This document shows, piece after piece, positions 16,163-25,198 of a DNA stretch of 64,000 nucleotides. The stretch is from Kribbella steppae. Lineage in GTDB: Bacteria; Actinomycetota; Actinomycetes; Propionibacteriales; Kribbellaceae. The notes under the pieces were generated by a model. That model saw nothing but the letters and a program-made list of their open reading frames with translations, did no database searches and was not told the DNA's origin. The stretch spans positions 186,001 to 250,000 of the forward strand of contig NZ_SLWN01000006.1 of assembly GCF_004342025.1 (NCBI RefSeq), given 5' to 3'. The translations under genes and the position numbers were made by a program. Each line of letters starts with the position of its first letter. The first letter of the stretch is position 1.

Positions 16163-17382
16163 GGCACGTCCGGCGGGATCGGCACGACAGCCTCGACCAC
16201 CAGACCGCCGCTCGCCGACCGGCCGACGGTCAGTGTCCCGCTCACCATCGCGGCGCGCTCGCGCATGCCGACCAGCCCGTGCCCACCGGCGCCGTCCAGA
16301 TCGAAGTCATGGTCGAAGTCATGGCCCGGGCCGTTGTCGCGGATCCGCACGCGTAGGGCCTCGGCGGTGAAGTCCAGCTCGACGTCCGCGGCCGCACCGG
16401 GTGCGTGCCGGCGCACGTTGGTCAGTGCCTCCTGGACAATCCGGTACGCCGTCAGCTGGACCCCCGGGTCCAGCGGTACGACGCAGCCGCGCACGATCAG
16501 CCGAGTGCTGGCGCCCGAGGACGCCCGGGCTTCGTCGACGAGGGCGTTGAGCTGTTCCAGACCGGGTTGCGGTGCCCGAACAGGGCGAGTGTCGGTGTCG
16601 ACGTCCTCGCGCAGTACGCCGAGCAGGCGACGCATCTCGGTGAGGGCGGAGCGCGCGGTGTCACCGATATCGAGCAGCCGTTGCGTTCCCTCGGCCGGCA
16701 GGCCCGGCGTTGTCAGCCGCGCGGTCTCTGCCTGTACGGCGATGAGCGAGATGTGATGCGCGACCACGTCGTGCAGCTCCCGTGCGATCCGGGCCCGCTC
16801 GCCGCGAGCGGCGTACTCGAGCAGGGTGTCGGCGGTCGCCTGGCCGGCTGCGGCCGACGCGGCCTCGGCGCCGCGTTCGCGGACGGCGGTGCCGAGCAGG
16901 ACCGCAGCGGTCATCAGCACCAGCGCCACGCTCGACTCCGGTCGCGGCGCCCCGAGTGCGAACAGCACGAACGGCAGCAGGAAGGGGAACACGACCCGGC
17001 GGGATCGGCGCCGCGCCAGCCAGTACAGAGCGATGGATCCGGCCAGCAACCCTGCGGCGTACGGCGGGTCGGGACTGGCGAGCAGCACGGAGTTCGCGAG
17101 CGTGACGGCCAGTGTCGCCGGCACCGGATGGGTCGGCAGGAACACCAGCGGCACCGTCGACAACAGTCCGAGCAGGAACGCCGTACCCAGATCCATACTT
17201 GTCCCGTCACCGCGACCACCGGCCTCCACGACGGCGAGCAGACCGAGGACGGCCGCCACGACGACGAACGCATCGCGGGTGCCGGCGATGCTGCGGACGG
17301 CAGCAAGCGCCCGGTCGCCCAGCTCACGGACCTGGCTCACGTCGTCATTGTCCGCCCGCCACGCCACCGCGGCGTCCCCCAC
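16159..17382 (-). CDS. DesK/NarX-type sensor histidine kinase
   Basis: 407 residues. Four to six hydrophobic segments (~40-165) form a membrane sensor without a large extracellular domain. The dimerisation domain (HisKA_3 type) has the phospho-acceptor His204 in RIARELHDVVAHHIS, and the HATPase domain ends with IRDNGPGHDF and GGHGLVGMRERAAM. An Asp/His-rich insert (DFDHDFDLDGAGG) sits in the ATP lid. The start is uncertain: GTG 17382 is the longest, and GTG 17340 would shorten the protein by 14 residues; neither has a clear ribosome site. It is transcribed with the response regulator and away from the ABC genes. Confidence 0.93.
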   Translation of the reverse strand: MGDAAVAWRADNDDVSQVRELGDRALAAVRSIAGTRDAFVVVAAVLGLLAVVEAGGRGDGTSMDLGTAFLLGLLSTVPLVFLPTHPVPATLAVTLANSVLLASPDPPYAAGLLAGSIALYWLARRRSRRVVFPFLLPFVLFALGAPRPESSVALVLMTAAVLLGTAVRERGAEAASAAAGQATADTLLEYAARGERARIARELHDVVAHHISLIAVQAETARLTTPGLPAEGTQRLLDIGDTARSALTEMRRLLGVLREDVDTDTRPVRAPQPGLEQLNALVDEARASSGASTRLIVRGCVVPLDPGVQLTAYRIVQEALTNVRRHAPGAAADVELDFTAEALRVRIRDNGPGHDFDHDFDLDGAGGHGLVGMRERAAMVSGTLTVGRSASGGLVVEAVVPIPPDVP

Positions 17383-17451
17383 GCGAGGGACGGCAGATCC
17401 GCTCGGCGGCGTGACGACAGCCTGCCGGACCGGACCGTAGCGTCAGCTGGT

Positions 17452-18384
17452 ATGGAGGCCAACACCGTCGAGGTCCGCGAACTGCACAAGACGTACGGCG
17501 CCACCGTCGCGGTGGACGACCTGTCCTTCACCGTCGGGCCGGGTCAGGTAACCGGCTTCGTCGGTCCGAACGGGGCCGGCAAGTCGACGACGATGCGGGT
17601 GATCCTCGGGCTGGACGCGCCGGACGGCGGCAGCGCGCTGGTCGGCGGCCGCCGCTACCGGGATCTCGGTACGCCGCTGCGCGAGGTCGGTGCACTGCTC
17701 GACGCGGGGGCGATCCATCCTGGCCGGAGGGCACGTGACCACCTGTTGTGGATGGCGCAGTACAACGGATTGCCGGCCCGGCGGGTGGACGAGGTGCTCG
17801 AGCAGGTCGGCCTGACCCAGGTGGCGCGGCGCCGGGCCGGTGGGTTCTCGCTGGGTATGCGGCAGCGGCTCGGCATCGCCGGTGCATTGCTCGGGGATCC
17901 GCCGGTGCTGCTGTTCGACGAGCCGGTGAACGGGCTGGACCCCGAAGGCATCGTCTGGATCCGCGGCCTGCTGCGGTCGCTGGCCGCCGAGGGCCGGGCG
18001 GTGCTGGTGTCCAGCCACCTGATGGGTGAGCTCGAAGACACCGCGGACCATCTGATCGTGATCGGCCGCGGCCGGCTGGTCGCCGATACCACGGTGCGTG
18101 AGCTGGTCGCTGCCGCTTCGGCCGATCGGGTCGTCGTGCGCACCGCGCACCGGACCCAGGCGATGACGGCGCTGGCGAATGCCGGCGCCACGGTCGCCGC
18201 CACCGACCACGATCGGCTGACCGTGACCGGGCTGACGTCGGAGTACGTCATCAAGGTGCTGAACCAGCACGCTCTCCCGTTCACGGAGGTCGCCGCGCAC
18301 CGGGCGTCGCTGGAGGAGGCCTACATGGAGCTGACCCGGGACGCGGTCGAGTTCGCCACTTACACGCGACCACTGGAGGCGTGA
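17452..18384 (+). CDS. ABC transporter ATP-binding protein
   Basis: 310 residues. Walker A is GPNGAGKST (~44), the signature reads FSLGMRQRLGIAGALL, and Walker B is VLLFDEPVNGLDPEG, followed by an H-loop (VLVSSHLMGE). The C-terminal ~90 residues form the extra domain seen in DrrA/bacitracin-type export ATPases. ATG 17452 is chosen; the open frame runs far upstream but overlaps the kinase gene antiphase. The two permease genes follow within 4 bases and by overlap. The substrate is unknown; such two-component-linked systems often export or sense envelope-active compounds. Confidence 0.94.
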   Translation: MEANTVEVRELHKTYGATVAVDDLSFTVGPGQVTGFVGPNGAGKSTTMRVILGLDAPDGGSALVGGRRYRDLGTPLREVGALLDAGAIHPGRRARDHLLWMAQYNGLPARRVDEVLEQVGLTQVARRRAGGFSLGMRQRLGIAGALLGDPPVLLFDEPVNGLDPEGIVWIRGLLRSLAAEGRAVLVSSHLMGELEDTADHLIVIGRGRLVADTTVRELVAAASADRVVVRTAHRTQAMTALANAGATVAATDHDRLTVTGLTSEYVIKVLNQHALPFTEVAAHRASLEEAYMELTRDAVEFATYTRPLEA

Positions 18385-18387
18385 GCG

Positions 18388-19800
18388 ATGAAGGGCTTCC
18401 TCCACGTGCTGCAGGGGGAGTGGACGAAGTTCCGCTCCGTACGGAGCACCACGTTGTGCCTGCTGGCCGCGGTTGGTGTCAGCGTCCTGCTGGAACTACT
18501 GGGCTCACAGGCCGGCTCGACAGATGCCAACGAGCAGCCGCGGTACTCCGACCAGGCCTACTTCGTGCATACGCCGCTGGCCGGTGACGGGTCGGTGGTT
18601 GCCCAGGTCGTGAGCCAGCAGAGCAGCCACGAGTGGGCGAAGGCGGGCCTGCTGGTCAAGGCCGGGGTCGCGCCGGGAACGCCGTACGCCGCAGTGATGG
18701 TCACGCCTGAGCACGGCGTGCGGATGGAGGCGATGTTCGACACCGAACTGTCCGGACCGGCGGACGGCGCGCCGCGCTGGCTGAAGCTGACCCGGACCGG
18801 CAGTTCGATCACCGGGTACGAGTCCGCCGACGGTGCCGACTGGCGCGAGGTCGGCACGGTGACCGTGGCGTTGCCGCAGAGCGTCGAGGTCGGCCTGTTC
18901 GTCGCGTCGCCGCCGTTGTACGTGTCGACCCGGACGGGCAGCGGTACGTCGGTCGGCATCAGGAACACCGTCGGGGCGGCGATCTTCGACAACGTCGGGG
19001 TGACCGGGGCACAGCCGGCGCGGGACTGGATCGGTGAGAACATCTCGGCGCTGCCGTCGAAGCAGACCGGGGGGATTCCGACCGGCGACCTCAAGCGGAC
19101 TGATGACACCTTCACGGTGACCGGATCGGGTGACATCTCCGGGTACGGCATCGCGAGTTGGCACTCGCCCGGCGATGACGACGTGGTGCTGCTCAGCCTG
19201 TTCGGCGTACGGGTCGGGATGATCGCGGTGATTGCGCTCGGCGTGCTGTCGATGACCGCCGAGTACCGGACCGGGCTGATCCGGACCACGTTCGCTACCG
19301 GGCCGCGGCGCGGCCAGGTGCTCGCGGCGAAGGCGGTGGTGCTCGGCGGCGCGGTGTTCGTGACCGGGCTGGTCGCCTGCGTCGCCTCGTTCCTGCTCGC
19401 CCAACCGGGGCTGCACTCGGGCGGATACAACCCACCGGCGTACCCGCACGTGTCGTTGCTGGACAGCGAGAGCCTGCGCGCGGTCGTCGGCACCGCTGCG
19501 TTCCTCGCCCTGGTCGCGCTGTTCAGTCTCGGCGTCGCGGTGCTCCGCCGTCGTACGGTCGGAGCGATCGTGTTCGTGATCGCGCTCATCGTGGTGCCGC
19601 AGATCGTCGCGCCGGTGATCTCACCCGAGGCCGACGTCTGGATGAGCCGGCTGACGCCGATCGCCGGGCTGGCCATCCAGCAGACCGTCGATCGCGCCGG
19701 CCAGGTGATCGGTCCGTGGGCAGGGCTCGGTGTGCTCTGCGGGTACGCCGTCGTCGCACTCGGCCTGGCTCGCTGGCAGCTCGGCCGCCGGGACGCCTGA
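18388..19800 (+). CDS. ABC-2-type permease with an inserted extracellular ConA/lectin-like domain
   Basis: 470 residues. One transmembrane helix at ~20-38 is followed by a ~190-residue extracellular insert (~50-245) and then five or six helices. The insert contains WLKLTRTGSSITGYESADG, then WREVGTVTVALPQSVEVGLF and IFDNVGVTG. This is the pattern of jelly-roll concanavalin-like domains (DUF1349 type) otherwise found in glycoside-binding and secreted proteins. The membrane part resembles ABC-2 permeases of the neighbouring gene (GMIAVIALGVLSMTAEYRTGLIRTTFATGPRR). The insert may sense or bind an extracellular glycan or peptide. It is coupled to the ATPase gene and to a second permease. Confidence 0.88.
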   Translation: MKGFLHVLQGEWTKFRSVRSTTLCLLAAVGVSVLLELLGSQAGSTDANEQPRYSDQAYFVHTPLAGDGSVVAQVVSQQSSHEWAKAGLLVKAGVAPGTPYAAVMVTPEHGVRMEAMFDTELSGPADGAPRWLKLTRTGSSITGYESADGADWREVGTVTVALPQSVEVGLFVASPPLYVSTRTGSGTSVGIRNTVGAAIFDNVGVTGAQPARDWIGENISALPSKQTGGIPTGDLKRTDDTFTVTGSGDISGYGIASWHSPGDDDVVLLSLFGVRVGMIAVIALGVLSMTAEYRTGLIRTTFATGPRRGQVLAAKAVVLGGAVFVTGLVACVASFLLAQPGLHSGGYNPPAYPHVSLLDSESLRAVVGTAAFLALVALFSLGVAVLRRRTVGAIVFVIALIVVPQIVAPVISPEADVWMSRLTPIAGLAIQQTVDRAGQVIGPWAGLGVLCGYAVVALGLARWQLGRRDA

Positions 19801-20597
19801 TGCCGGCCGGGCGGGCGCTGCGGGCCGAGTGGACGAAGCTGCGCACGGTGCCGAGCACCGGTTGGACGCTGATGGCGGTTGTCCTGTCGACGACGGCCAC
19901 CGGCGCCCTGGTGACGTGGGATCTCATGCCGCCGCACTGCGAGCGTTCGGACCCGGCCTGCGACTTCGACCTGACCGAGCTCAGCTTGTCCGGGGTCTAT
20001 CTCGGACAGGCGGCGGTCATCGTCGTGGCTACGCTCGCCGTCACCGCCGAGTACGAGACCGCGATGATCCGGACCACGTTGGCGGCCTGCCCGCGCCGGC
20101 TCGTCGTACTGGCCGCGAAGGCGGTCGTGGTCACCACGGCGGTCATCGGGGCCGCCACCATCAGCATGCTCGCTTCGCTGCTGGCCGGCCGGGAACTCCT
20201 GGCGGGCAACGGATTCAGCACGGTCGCGGGCTACCGGCCGCTCTCGCTCGGAGACGGGCCGACCTTGCGCGCGTACGGCGGAACCGTGCTGTATTTCGGC
20301 CTGGTCGCGTTGCTCAGCCTCGGCATCGCCTTCGTGGTCCGTCACACCGGCGGCACGGTGACGATCCTGCTCGTCCTGCTGTACGTGTCGCCGATCGTGT
20401 CGCTCGCCGTCACCGATCCGCGCTGGAAGGAGTGGATCGAGAAGGTGTCGCCGATGACTGCCGGCCTCTCGATCCAGTCCACCCTGCGCCTCGACGCGCT
20501 GCCCATCTCACCATGGTCGGGCCTCGGTGTCCTTGCCCTGTACGCCGTTGGTGCGGTCGTCGCAGGTTTGGTGTTGTTTCGGCTGCGCGACGCCTAG
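19800..20597 (+). CDS. ABC-2-type permease, second subunit
   Basis: 265 residues with about six transmembrane helices and no large insert. It shares with the previous permease the start (RALRAEWTKLRTVPST) and the segment VTAEYETAMIRTTLAACPRRLVVLAAKAVV, so the two are paralogues and probably form a heterodimeric channel. ATG 19800 overlaps the previous stop (TGATG). Its TAG stop shares CTAG with the stop of the convergent gene. Confidence 0.92.
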   Translation: MPAGRALRAEWTKLRTVPSTGWTLMAVVLSTTATGALVTWDLMPPHCERSDPACDFDLTELSLSGVYLGQAAVIVVATLAVTAEYETAMIRTTLAACPRRLVVLAAKAVVVTTAVIGAATISMLASLLAGRELLAGNGFSTVAGYRPLSLGDGPTLRAYGGTVLYFGLVALLSLGIAFVVRHTGGTVTILLVLLYVSPIVSLAVTDPRWKEWIEKVSPMTAGLSIQSTLRLDALPISPWSGLGVLALYAVGAVVAGLVLFRLRDA

Positions 20598-21397
20598 GGC
20601 TTACGGGCGAAGAGTTCGTTGAGTTCGGCCTGGGGGATCTGGCCGGCGGCGAAGTCGATCGTGCCGGTGGTGAGGAGCTCCTGCGCGGCACGTCGTACCA
20701 GGCCGAGCGCGGCCCGGGCGATGCTGCCGCCGAGGCTGATCCGGGTGACGCCGACGGACTGCAGGTCGCTGACGGTGAGGGTCGACGTGCCCAGTCCGAG
20801 TACGACGTTGAGTGGGCCGGCGAGCTCGCGGACGAGCGTGCCGATCGCGTCGAGGTCGTTCACGCCGGGGACGTAGAGGCAGTCGGCGCCGGCTTCGCGG
20901 AAGCGGTTCGCACGGTCGATGGAGTCCGCGAGGGATGTCGGCGTACGCAGGAGTTGGCCGTCGGTGCGGGCGGTGAGGACGAAGTCAGGACCGGCAGCCT
21001 CCCGGGCTGCGACGATCCGCTCGACCGACAGTTCGACGTCGTACAACTCCCGCCCGTCGTAGTCCTCGATGTTCCCGCCGGCCAGGCCCGCTTCACGCGC
21101 CAGCGCGATCGTCTCCGCGACCTGCTCGGGCGCCGACCCGTAGCCGTCCTCGAGATCGCCGTTCACCGGTACGGCACTCGCCGCGGTGATCTCCTGGACC
21201 CGCGCGAACATGTCCTCCCGCGACACCGCCGGAGCACCGTCCGGCAGTGTGTGGTCGCCCTTGCCGAGTGAGAACGCGATCCCGGCGCTGGTGGTCGCGA
21301 TCGCCGGGAACCCGGCATCGGCGAGTACTACCGCGCTCCCGGCGTCCCAGGCGTTCGGCATGACGAAGAATCCGTTGTGCAACTCGCGAAACGTCAT
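20594..21397 (-). CDS. Isocitrate lyase/PEP mutase superfamily protein
   Basis: 267 residues, an alpha/beta-barrel. Typical segments are FFVMPNAWDAGSAVVLADAG, ATTSAGIAFSLG, VNGDLEDGYG (metal-binding acids), GGNIEDYDG and LTARTDG. The group includes PEP mutase, methylisocitrate lyase and oxaloacetate hydrolases, and the substrate cannot be told from sequence. The metal-binding residues look intact. Start 21397 is preferred over 21406 because GAGG lies ~9 bases before it but directly touches the other. It stands alone between the ABC genes and pgl and shares a CTAG stop overlap with the upstream permease. Confidence 0.85.
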   Translation of the reverse strand: MTFRELHNGFFVMPNAWDAGSAVVLADAGFPAIATTSAGIAFSLGKGDHTLPDGAPAVSREDMFARVQEITAASAVPVNGDLEDGYGSAPEQVAETIALAREAGLAGGNIEDYDGRELYDVELSVERIVAAREAAGPDFVLTARTDGQLLRTPTSLADSIDRANRFREAGADCLYVPGVNDLDAIGTLVRELAGPLNVVLGLGTSTLTVSDLQSVGVTRISLGGSIARAALGLVRRAAQELLTTGTIDFAAGQIPQAELNELFARKP

Positions 21398-21576
21398 ACC
21401 GCTCATCCTCGCAGCCGGACCGTTCGGCGCCGGCCGAAGGATCAGCCGCCGGAGGGGGTCGTGGATCGGGGGTGAAGACACCTTCTGGTGGGCCTGAACA
21501 GGAAATAACGGCTCCCAACCCACCAGTTGCTGTCCAAGCCCCCGCGACGTACGCGGATCAGAACCGGGCCTCGAGA

Positions 21577-22347
21577 TCAGGTGCGTGGTGCCCGAATGCT
21601 GCTGGGGATTTCCCTTGCCGACGCCTCGTCGAGCAACCACAGCGTGCGGTTGAGGCCCTGCACGCCGGCCGCCGGGATCTGCAGCCGGCCGGTCCCGGAC
21701 AGCGCCAGCCGGACCGCCTTCGCCTTGTCCTCGCCGGAGACGACGAACCAGACTTCGTGCGACCGGTTCAGCGCTGGGAAGGTCAGCGAGATCCGGGTCG
21801 GCGGCGGCTTGGGGGCGCCGTGCACGGCGATGGACGAGACGTCCTCGGAGTGCAGCCCCGGGTGCTCCGGGAAGAGCGATGCGACGTGCCCGTCGGGACC
21901 AACGCCGAGCAGCAGTACGTCGAACGTCGGTACGCCGTCCCGATCGCCGGCACTCACCGCCTTGGCCAACTCGGATGCGTACGCAGCCGCAGCGGCCTCG
22001 GCACCTTGGCCGGTGTCAGCCGCCATCGGGTGGACCCGGCCCGGGTCCACATCCACGTGGTCGAGCAAGGCTTCGCGGGCCTGCGTCTCGTTCCGTTCGG
22101 GGTCGCCGTCCGGCAGGAACCGCTCGTCACCCCACCAGAACTCGACCCGCCGCCAGTCGATCGCGCTCCTGGCCGGCGACTCGGCGACAGCCCGGTAGAC
22201 GGCCGAGGCGACCCGGCCGCCGGTCAGGACGACCTGAGCCACCTTGCCGCTGCTCTGTACGTCGACCAGCCGGGTGATGAGCCGGGCCGCGACGGCGTGG
22301 GCCAGGCCCTCGGCGTCGCGGTTGACCAGGATCGACGGGGAGCTCAT
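21577..22347 (-). CDS. pgl: 6-phosphogluconolactonase
   Basis: 256 residues. Conserved landmarks are LTGGRVASAVYRAV, WWGDERFLPDGDPERNE, LLGVGPDGHVASLFPEH and a C-terminal substrate loop. It hydrolyses 6-phosphogluconolactone to 6-phosphogluconate in the oxidative pentose phosphate pathway, directly after Zwf. It is the last gene of the tkt-tal-pgi-zwf-opcA-pgl operon and overlaps opcA by four bases (ATGA). No terminator hairpin was seen in the 180 bases beyond. Confidence 0.95.
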   Translation of the reverse strand: MSSPSILVNRDAEGLAHAVAARLITRLVDVQSSGKVAQVVLTGGRVASAVYRAVAESPARSAIDWRRVEFWWGDERFLPDGDPERNETQAREALLDHVDVDPGRVHPMAADTGQGAEAAAAAYASELAKAVSAGDRDGVPTFDVLLLGVGPDGHVASLFPEHPGLHSEDVSSIAVHGAPKPPPTRISLTFPALNRSHEVWFVVSGEDKAKAVRLALSGTGRLQIPAAGVQGLNRTLWLLDEASAREIPSSIRAPRT

Positions 22348-23564
22348 GACCGCCCCGCCACCCTCTTGCCCGTGCTCTTCTTCGCCGCCGTCTTCTTACT
22401 CGCGGTCTTCGTGGCCGCGGTCTTCGCCGCAACCGCCTTCTTCGCAACGGACTTCCGGGCAGCGGACGTCCGGGCAGAAGACTTCGCAGCAGACTTGGTG
22501 GCGGACTTCTTGGCCCCGGTCTTCTTGGCCGCGGTCTTCTTGGCCGCGGTCTCCTTCGGCGCCGGCACGTCCGGGGCCGCCGTTCGCGAGGCTGCCTTCG
22601 ACGCCGCCGACTGCGCCGACCGGCGGTCGACCGCGCTCACCTTCTTCGCATCGGCAGGCATCGCCTCCCGCTCGACCATGCACGCCAGCGTCCGCGCGTA
22701 CACCTCGTCCGGGTCGAGCCGCCGCAGCTCCTCGCTCAGCAGCTCGGACGTCGTACGGCGCTTCAAGGCCACCGGCCGGTCCGGCTGGCCCGGAATGCTG
22801 AACGTTGCCACCGCGCCGTCCGGTCGCGTCAGCGAGATCGGCCCGGTCGGCGTGAACATCCGGACGGCGGTGACGCCTGGGCCACGCGAAGTCTTCTGCT
22901 CGACCGCGACACCGAGCCGCTCCTGCAACCAGGCCGCCATCAGGTCGGCGCTCGGGTTGCCCTTGGCCGACACCACCTCGGCGCCGGTCACCTTGGTCGG
23001 GTACTGGTCGAGGGCCGCGGCCATCAGCGCCCGCCACGGCGTCAGCCTGGTCCAGGCGAAGTCCGTGTCGCCGGGCTGGTAGCCCTCGGCCCGCGCCGAG
23101 AAGTCGACCGATGCGCGCCGGGTCGCGGCCGCGTCGGTGACCTTGCGACGACCCAGGCGGCCCAGCGGGTCATCCGCCGGGACCTTCGGCCCGCCACCCG
23201 GCCACCACACGATGACGGGAGAGTCCGGCAACAGCAGCGGTGTGACCACGGATTCCGGCACCTTGGCCAGCTCGCCGTGCAGCCGCAGTAGCACCGCCTC
23301 ACCCGGAATGCCTTCGCCTACACGCACTTCGGCGTCCAGGCTCGGCGCACCCCGGCCCGGTCGCAGGATCGCGACCAGGACCCGGGACGGGTGTTCGCGG
23401 CCGGCCTCGTTCGCGGCCTTCATCGCGTCGTGGTGGGACGCCTCGTCGACGACCACCACGATGGTGCCGACCATGCCCATGGCCGGTGAGCCCGCGTTCC
23501 GGCGGGCCCGGAGCAGCGCCGACGCGATCTCGCTCGACGTCGTGTCGGTGAGGTCGATGATCAC
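22344..23564 (-). CDS. opcA: Glucose-6-phosphate dehydrogenase assembly protein OpcA with histone H1-like tail
   Basis: 406 residues. The first ~310 are a normal OpcA: MIIDLTDTTSSEIASALLRAR start, GRVL-type core, DSPVIVWWPGG and the FAWTRLTPWRALMAAALD helix. OpcA is needed for assembly or redox activation of G6PDH in cyanobacteria and actinobacteria. Residues ~325-406 are a low-complexity Lys/Ala/Thr/Ser tail of KKTAAKK and KSAAKSSARTS type, like the C-terminal tails of histone H1 and actinobacterial HupB/HupS. It is very basic and probably disordered, and could bind nucleic acid, polyphosphate or acidic partners. The frame is unbroken and the tail overlaps the pgl start, so it is not a frameshift artefact. 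Confidence 0.95.
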   Translation of the reverse strand: MIIDLTDTTSSEIASALLRARRNAGSPAMGMVGTIVVVVDEASHHDAMKAANEAGREHPSRVLVAILRPGRGAPSLDAEVRVGEGIPGEAVLLRLHGELAKVPESVVTPLLLPDSPVIVWWPGGGPKVPADDPLGRLGRRKVTDAAATRRASVDFSARAEGYQPGDTDFAWTRLTPWRALMAAALDQYPTKVTGAEVVSAKGNPSADLMAAWLQERLGVAVEQKTSRGPGVTAVRMFTPTGPISLTRPDGAVATFSIPGQPDRPVALKRRTTSELLSEELRRLDPDEVYARTLACMVEREAMPADAKKVSAVDRRSAQSAASKAASRTAAPDVPAPKETAAKKTAAKKTGAKKSATKSAAKSSARTSAARKSVAKKAVAAKTAATKTASKKTAAKKSTGKRVAGRS

Positions 23565-23581
23565 TGGAGTCCTTTCGGGGG

Positions 23582-23601
23582 TCTGGGGGTCGTCCCCCAG
23601 A
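23582..23601. repeat. Palindromic element TCTGGGGG-N4-CCCCCAGA between zwf and opcA
   Basis: Second copy of the arms seen at 7931-7950, here around TCGT and within the 43-base zwf-opcA gap. On the transcript it forms an 8-bp hairpin about 18 bases upstream of the opcA start, where it could tune opcA translation. Confidence 0.65.
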
Positions 23602-23607
23602 TCAATG

Positions 23608-25158
23608 TCACGGCCGTCTCCAGGCGCGTCCGTCGCGGGCGAGCATCTCGTGGGCGGAGTCCGGGCCCCAGCCGCCGGACGCGTACTGCTCCGGCCTGCC
23701 GTGCTTGGCCCAGTAGTTGATCACCGGATCGAGGATCTTCCAGCTCAGTTCGACCTCGGTGTGCTGCGGGAACAGCGGCGGGTCGCCCAGCAGTACGTCG
23801 AGGATCAGCCGCTCGTACGCCTCGGGGGAGGACTCGGTGAAGGAACCGCCGTACGCGAAGTCCATGTTCACGTCGCGGATCTCCATCGCCGTGCCCGGCA
23901 CCTTGGCGCCGAAGCGCATGGTGATGCCCTCGTCCGGCTGGATCCGCAGCACCAGTGCGTTCTGGCCGAGCTCCTCGGTCTCCGTCTTGCTGAACGGCAG
24001 GTGCGGTGCCCGCTTGAACATCACCGCGACCTCGGTGACCCGACGGCCGAGGCGCTTGCCGGTGCGCAGGTAGAACGGGACGCCCGCCCAGCGGCGCGTG
24101 TCCACATCCAGCCGCAGTGCGGCGAAGGTCTCCGTCGCGGAGTCCGGCGGGATGGCGTCCTCCTGCAGGTAGCCCTTCACCTTCACGCCGCCGGCCCAGC
24201 CCGGGGCGTACTGACCGCGTGCGGTGTGCAGGTCGAGGCGGTCCGGCAGCTTCACGGCAGCCAGCACCTTCTTTTTCTCCTGCCGCAGCGACCAGGCGTC
24301 GAAGCTGACCGGCTCCTCCATCGCGACCAGCGCGAGCAGTTGGAGCAGGTGGTTCTGGATCACGTCCCGGGCCGCGCCGATGCCGTCGTAGTACCCGGCC
24401 CGGCCGCCGATGCCGATGTCCTCGGCCATGGTGATCTGGACGTGGTCGACGTAGTGGCTGTTCCAGACCGGCTCGAACATCGCGTTCGCGAACCGCAGCG
24501 CCAGCATGTTCTGCACGGTCTCTTTGCCGAGGTAGTGGTCGATCCGGAACACCGCCTCCGGCGGGAACACCGACTCGACCACCTGGTTCAGCTCACGGGC
24601 GCTCTTCAGGTCGTGGCCGAACGGCTTCTCGATCACCACCCGCCGCCACGAGCCGGGGACCTCGTCGGTCAGACCGTGCTCGGACAGCTGCTGCACGACC
24701 TGCGGGAACAGGCCGGGCGGGATGGACAGGTAGAACGCGTGGTTGCCACCGGTCCCGCGGGTGATGTCCAGCTCGTCCACGGTCTCCCGCAGCCGCTTGA
24801 ACGCCTCGTCGTCGGTCAGATCGCCCGGCACGAACCGGAAGCCCTCGGCCAGCTGCTGCCACACCTCCTCGCGGAAGGGGGTCCGGGCGTGCTCCTTGAC
24901 GGAGTCGTGCACGACCTGCGCGAAGTCCTGGTTCGTGTAGTCGCGCCGGGCGAACCCGACCAGGGCGAAACCGGGTGGCAGCAGCCCCCGGTTCGCGAGG
25001 TCGTAGACCGCCGGCATCAGCTTCTTGCGGGCCAGGTCACCGGTGACACCGAAGATCACCAGGCTGGAAGGCCCGGCGATCCGCGGCAGCCGCCGGTCCT
25101 GCGGATCCCGCAGCGGGTTGACCGGGCCGGTCAGCTCTTCGTCGAGCTCAGCGGTCAT
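23608..25158 (-). CDS. zwf: Glucose-6-phosphate 1-dehydrogenase
   Basis: 516 residues. The coenzyme site is VIFGVTGDLARKKLMPA, the substrate/catalytic motif is RIDHYLGKETVQN, and the C-terminal dehydrogenase part is complete (LPFSKTETEELGQNALVLRIQPDEG). It makes 6-phosphogluconolactone and NADPH. ATG 25158 is chosen with GGAGGGAAG upstream and a normal family length; the open frame extends to 25209 into the pgi stop. It is followed by its assembly factor gene opcA and by the lactonase gene. Confidence 0.96.
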   Translation of the reverse strand: MTAELDEELTGPVNPLRDPQDRRLPRIAGPSSLVIFGVTGDLARKKLMPAVYDLANRGLLPPGFALVGFARRDYTNQDFAQVVHDSVKEHARTPFREEVWQQLAEGFRFVPGDLTDDEAFKRLRETVDELDITRGTGGNHAFYLSIPPGLFPQVVQQLSEHGLTDEVPGSWRRVVIEKPFGHDLKSARELNQVVESVFPPEAVFRIDHYLGKETVQNMLALRFANAMFEPVWNSHYVDHVQITMAEDIGIGGRAGYYDGIGAARDVIQNHLLQLLALVAMEEPVSFDAWSLRQEKKKVLAAVKLPDRLDLHTARGQYAPGWAGGVKVKGYLQEDAIPPDSATETFAALRLDVDTRRWAGVPFYLRTGKRLGRRVTEVAVMFKRAPHLPFSKTETEELGQNALVLRIQPDEGITMRFGAKVPGTAMEIRDVNMDFAYGGSFTESSPEAYERLILDVLLGDPPLFPQHTEVELSWKILDPVINYWAKHGRPEQYASGGWGPDSAHEMLARDGRAWRRP

Positions 25159-25198
25159 CAGCCGCTTCCCTCCGAGGTTGTCTAGTTGCCGAACAGGA

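Noticed and set aside
16405..17451. Upstream extension of the ABC ATPase frame
   Set aside because: Antisense to the histidine kinase gene; the ABC domain begins just after ATG 17452.
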